DNA of 64,000 bases, taken from NCBI GenBank assembly GCA_022925895.1, contig JAKSYS010000068.1, positions 82,110-146,109 of the forward strand. The letters run 5' to 3'. The notes under the pieces were generated by a model, which saw only the letters and a program-made list of their open reading frames with translations, was not told where the DNA came from and did not search any database. The DNA comes from Fragilaria crotonensis (Eukaryota > Bacillariophyta > Fragilariophyceae > Fragilariales > Fragilariaceae). Positions within the stretch are counted from its first letter, which is position 1. Each line of letters opens with the position of its first letter. The position numbers were made by a program, and so were the translations under genes. Below, in pieces: positions 63,945 through 64,000 of this stretch.

Positions 63945-64000
63945 GATGACGTCGCGGCAGATTCTTATTGGTTTAGCGTTTTGATAGCGCATTAATCGTT
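63945..64000 (-). repeat. Right terminal inverted repeat of the Mutator-like element (cut by the window)
   Basis: Its reverse complement begins AACGATTAATGCGCTATCAA and matches 57013-57070 over about 55 bp with roughly ten differences. Confidence 0.85.

Larger units (their letters stand above)
57013..64000. mobile_element. Mutator-like DNA transposon, at least 7 kb, right end at the window edge
   Basis: Terminal inverted repeats at 57013-57070 and 63945-64000 enclose a SWIM-finger transposase relic (minus), a dioxygenase-like gene (plus) and a 159 bp tandem array. Because the right repeat runs into the window end, the full termini and the 8-11 bp target duplication typical of MULEs cannot be checked. 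Multiple frameshifts make it non-autonomous as written. Confidence 0.8.

Overview
The window looks like nuclear DNA of a eukaryotic alga, most likely a pennate diatom (stramenopile). Genes are on both strands, are interrupted by short GT-AG introns of roughly 70-210 bp, and encode eukaryotic proteins (XRN1-like exoribonuclease, proteasome beta5, RPA32, nucleoredoxin, metacaspase, a DUF1995 plastid protein). One product starts with a signal peptide followed by an SFA/FTS junction, the ASAFAP-type signature of diatom plastid import. Copia, PIF/Harbinger and Mutator-like transposons are present. I recognise no tRNA, rRNA or CRISPR array. The species cannot be fixed from the sequence alone.

Layout. 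1-36 kb is gene-rich: a cyclopropane-fatty-acid-synthase tail; an XRN1-like ORF continuous with a proteasome beta5 subunit; a multipass membrane protein; a large P-loop plus double glycosyltransferase protein; a J-like protein; a nucleoredoxin; a PstS-like phosphate-binding protein; a PFPGMS-repeat surface protein; RPA32; a metacaspase; a C19orf12-like glycine-zipper protein; an SGNH-like protein; a DUF1995 protein; a secreted Ddi1-like aspartyl protease; a Golgi-type II membrane protein; and a small hypothetical. The spacer 25.4-28 kb holds an inverted-repeat element built of GGGTGGGT-like words and a clean Tourist-like MITE with TAA duplications.

36-42.4 kb is a gene desert with small inverted repeats, octamer minisatellites, one decayed gene and a 2.1 kb block almost without CpG. 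42,390-46,880 is a Harbinger element with about 58 bp terminal inverted repeats, a DDE transposase (one frameshift) and a convergent Cys-rich accessory gene. 47,900-49,716 is a two-exon host gene for a lysine-rich, single-span protein with bulb-lectin-like repeats.

From 50,775 to the end is transposon territory. A decayed Copia element (minus strand) is followed by the 3' end of a second tandem copy. That fragment ends about 50 bp before the left terminal repeat of a Mutator-like element of at least 7 kb, whose right terminal repeat coincides with the window edge. The Mutator-like element carries a SWIM-finger transposase relic (minus), a convergent HxD...H...R dioxygenase-like gene (plus), and five copies of a roughly 159 bp subterminal tandem repeat. 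This is the best candidate for something unusual.

A warning runs through the window. Several good genes are broken by one base at homopolymers, and the second Copia 3' end differs from the first mostly by homopolymers one base shorter. Many frameshifts here may therefore be assembly errors rather than biology.
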